A stretch of DNA of 6,620 nucleotides. Origin: RUG760 sp045642205. GTDB lineage: Bacteria > Bacillota > Clostridia > Lachnospirales > Bianqueaceae. Location of the stretch: contig JAZUIK010000120.1 in NCBI GenBank assembly GCA_045642205.1, positions 1-6,620 of the forward strand. Reading direction: 5' to 3'. Numbering within the stretch: the first letter of the stretch is position 1; each line of letters opens with the position of its first letter. The position numbers were made by a program, and so were the translations under genes. The notes under the pieces are model-generated. The model was not told where the DNA came from, did no database searches, and saw nothing but the letters and a program-made list of their open reading frames with translations. Below are positions 4,583-6,620 of this stretch, piece by piece.

Positions 4583-6620
4583 TCAGTTCAACTTAGCCAG
4601 ACTCTTCTCGACTTCGTCCATCAGAGACTGATACTTAGCCTGCTTTGCTTTTTCTTCCTCAACGACGTTTGCAGGAGCCTTTGCCAGGAAGCCCTGGTTA
4701 TTCAGCTTACCGGCAACACGCTTCAGCTCGCCTTCCAGTCTCTTCTTCTCCTTCAGGAGACGCTCCTTCTCGGCAGCCAGATCGACCAGCTGATCCAGCG
4801 GAATGCGGATGTGACCGTCACGGATCGGAATATTGACTGCACTCTCGTCAATGCCTGCGTCGGACTCCTGTACCTTGATGCTGCTTGCGGAAGCCAGCAT
4901 GGTCAGGAAGGATGCACCGATCTCAAAGGTTTCACGGACCTTGGCATCGTCAGAAACGACAATGACTTCAGCCTTCTGCTTGGGAGGAACGTTCATCTGC
5001 AGACGGATCGCACGGATGTCGCGGATCGCTTCCTTCATACGCTCAACTTCATCTTCCTCTGCGGGGAAGTTCATCTCGTCAGTGTACTCAGGCCACTGTG
5101 CGAACATAATGGTCTCTTCCTCGGGAGCGATGTAGGAGTAGATCTCCTCGGTGATGAAAGGCATGAAGGGATGCAGCATCTTCAGGCCATCCTTCAGAAC
5201 TTTTCTCAGAGTCCAAAGAGCAGCAATACGGCTTGCCTTGCCTTCCTCGGACTTATCGTACAGACGAGCCTTGACCATCTCGATATACCAGTCACACAGC
5301 TCTTCCCACATGAAGGATACGATCTTGTCGGAGGCAACACCCATCTCATACTTATCCAGATTGTCGGTAACTTCCTTAGCCAGGGTATTGCACTTGGAAA
5401 GGATCCAACGATCGGCAGCCAGAAGGTCCTTGGTGTCCATGGTGGCAGGAACATCTTCTTCCATATTCATCAGGATGAAACGGGAAGCGTTCCAGACCTT
5501 GTTGGCAAAGTTACGATTGTATTCAACCTTGGACCAGTAGAAACGCATATCGTTTCCGGCTGCATTACCGGTAACCAGGGTCAGACGCAGAGCGTCGGCA
5601 CCATACTTGTCGATAACCTCCAGAGGATCGATACCGTTGCCAAGGCTCTTACTCATCTTACGTCCCTGATCATCACGGACCAGACCATGGATAACGATAT
5701 CCTTGAAGGGGATCTGTCCGGTGTACTCCAGAGCGGAGAAGATCATACGGGAAACCCAGAAGGTGATGATATCGTATCCTGTAACCAGAGTGCTGGTGGG
5801 ATAGAAATACTTCATCTCGGGAGTCTCATCAGGCCATCCCAGAGTGGAGAAAGGCCACAGTGCAGAGGAGAACCAGGTATCCAGGGTGTCTTCATCCTGA
5901 ACCCAGTTGTTCTTGCCGCACTCGGGACAGTTGCAGGTAGGAGCGGTCAGAGAAACTTCGATATGTCCACACTCACAGAAGTAAGCAGGAATACGATGTC
6001 CCCACCAGAGCTGACGGGAAATACACCAGTCATGCAGGTTCTCCATCCAGTTGAAATACATCTTTTCGTAGCGCTGAGGAACGAACTTGATGCGTCCGTC
6101 ACGGACAGCGTCGATAGCGGGCTTTCTCAGCTCGTCCATAGCAACAAACCACTGAGGCTTGATCATGGGCTCAACGGTGGAATGGCAGCGATCGTGAGTT
6201 CCGACAGCATGGGTCATATCTTCGATCTTGACCAGGACGCCCAGTTCCTTCAGATCCTCGACCATGACTTTACGAGCCTCGTAGCGATCCATGCCGGCAT
6301 ACTTGCCGCACTTGTCATTCATATGACCGTCATCGGTCATGACATTGATCTGCTCCAGATTGTGACGAAGTCCAACTTCAAAGTCGTTGGGGTCATGTGC
6401 AGGAGTGATCTTAACAGCACCGGTTCCGAATTCCTTGTCAACATAGGCATCCGCAATGACAGGGATCTCCTTGTTAACCAGCGGAAGGATGACCATCTTA
6501 CCGATCTTGTCGGCATAACGCTCATCGGAGGGGTGAACCGCAACCGCAGTATCACCCAGCATAGTCTCGGGACGAGTGGTAGCAACTTCAATATATCCGC
6601 TGCCATCCGCATAGGGATAG
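4583..6620 (-). CDS. valS: Valyl-tRNA synthetase, C-terminal part (runs off the right edge)
   Basis: This class I aminoacyl-tRNA synthetase charges tRNA-Val with valine in the cytosol and edits mischarged threonine. The 678 residues present lack roughly the first 200 of a bacterial enzyme of about 880, including the HIGH motif. Numbering from the right edge (first full codon at 6619), the fragment begins in the CP1 editing domain: TTRPET (14-19), GTGAVKITPAHDPNDFE (65-81). Next come WWGHRIP (205-211) and a cysteine cluster of the zinc-finger type (Cys215, 217, 229, 231, 234). DTWFSSALWPFSTLGWP begins at residue 247. The catalytic KMSKS is at 321-325 (DNA 5659-5645). The helical anticodon-binding domain follows (for example LHPFMPFITEEIY). 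The last 70 residues form the charged coiled-coil arm typical of ValRS. The frame stays open to the edge upstream of the first in-frame ATG at 6562, so that ATG is internal. It ends in tandem TGA TGA stops, then a terminator. Any upstream T-box would lie outside the window. Confidence 0.98.
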   Translation of the reverse strand, partial: YPYADGSGYIEVATTRPETMLGDTAVAVHPSDERYADKIGKMVILPLVNKEIPVIADAYVDKEFGTGAVKITPAHDPNDFEVGLRHNLEQINVMTDDGHMNDKCGKYAGMDRYEARKVMVEDLKELGVLVKIEDMTHAVGTHDRCHSTVEPMIKPQWFVAMDELRKPAIDAVRDGRIKFVPQRYEKMYFNWMENLHDWCISRQLWWGHRIPAYFCECGHIEVSLTAPTCNCPECGKNNWVQDEDTLDTWFSSALWPFSTLGWPDETPEMKYFYPTSTLVTGYDIITFWVSRMIFSALEYTGQIPFKDIVIHGLVRDDQGRKMSKSLGNGIDPLEVIDKYGADALRLTLVTGNAAGNDMRFYWSKVEYNRNFANKVWNASRFILMNMEEDVPATMDTKDLLAADRWILSKCNTLAKEVTDNLDKYEMGVASDKIVSFMWEELCDWYIEMVKARLYDKSEEGKASRIAALWTLRKVLKDGLKMLHPFMPFITEEIYSYIAPEEETIMFAQWPEYTDEMNFPAEEDEVERMKEAIRDIRAIRLQMNVPPKQKAEVIVVSDDAKVRETFEIGASFLTMLASASSIKVQESDAGIDESAVNIPIRDGHIRIPLDQLVDLAAEKERLLKEKKRLEGELKRVAGKLNNQGFLAKAPANVVEEEKAKQAKYQSLMDEVEKSLAKLN

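Noticed and set aside
6337..6612. Minus-strand open frame of 91 codons overlapping valS in another frame
   Set aside because: It lies entirely within the conserved editing domain of valS and shows no independent protein features.

Overview
The window comes from a bacterium, most likely a gut-type Clostridia member of the Bacillota (Lachnospiraceae-like). Three things suggest this: each intact gene has a strong AAAGGAGA ribosome binding site, the GC content looks moderate, and the valyl-tRNA synthetase and M13 peptidase sequences read like those of that group. This placement is by eye, not by search. Every supported gene lies on the minus strand, so transcription runs from right to left.

In transcription order: (1) 6620-4583 holds the C-terminal three quarters of valyl-tRNA synthetase (valS), whose start lies beyond the right edge. 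(2) An elaborate intrinsic terminator at 4575-4522 follows it. (3) 4495-2597 encodes a complete M13-family (PepO/neprilysin-like) zinc metallopeptidase of 632 residues with no export signal, followed by a textbook terminator at 2576-2525. (4) A 264-base intergenic region holds a sigma-A type promoter (TTGACA, 18 bases, TATGTT) with a perfect 10-bp palindrome, TAACGCGTTA, just upstream of the -35 box. (5) This promoter faces a two-gene unit: a xylose-isomerase-like TIM-barrel sugar isomerase/epimerase (2332-1493) and a Gfo/Idh/MocA-family NAD(P)-dependent oxidoreductase (1423-134). (6) A strong hairpin at 79-109 closes the unit. The last 78 bases at the left edge may hold the start of another minus-strand gene, but this cannot be resolved.

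The two halves are functionally separate. The right half is housekeeping: tRNA charging plus intracellular oligopeptide breakdown. The left half looks like a small regulated carbohydrate or polyol module, in which the oxidoreductase makes or reduces a keto-sugar or keto-inositol and the TIM-barrel enzyme isomerises, epimerises or eliminates on it. The substrate cannot be read from the sequence. I found no CRISPR array, insertion sequence, tRNA or rRNA. I see no convincing new biological system; the most interesting points are the uncharacterised sugar module with its operator-like palindrome, and the terminator that separates valS from a peptidase gene with no visible promoter of its own.
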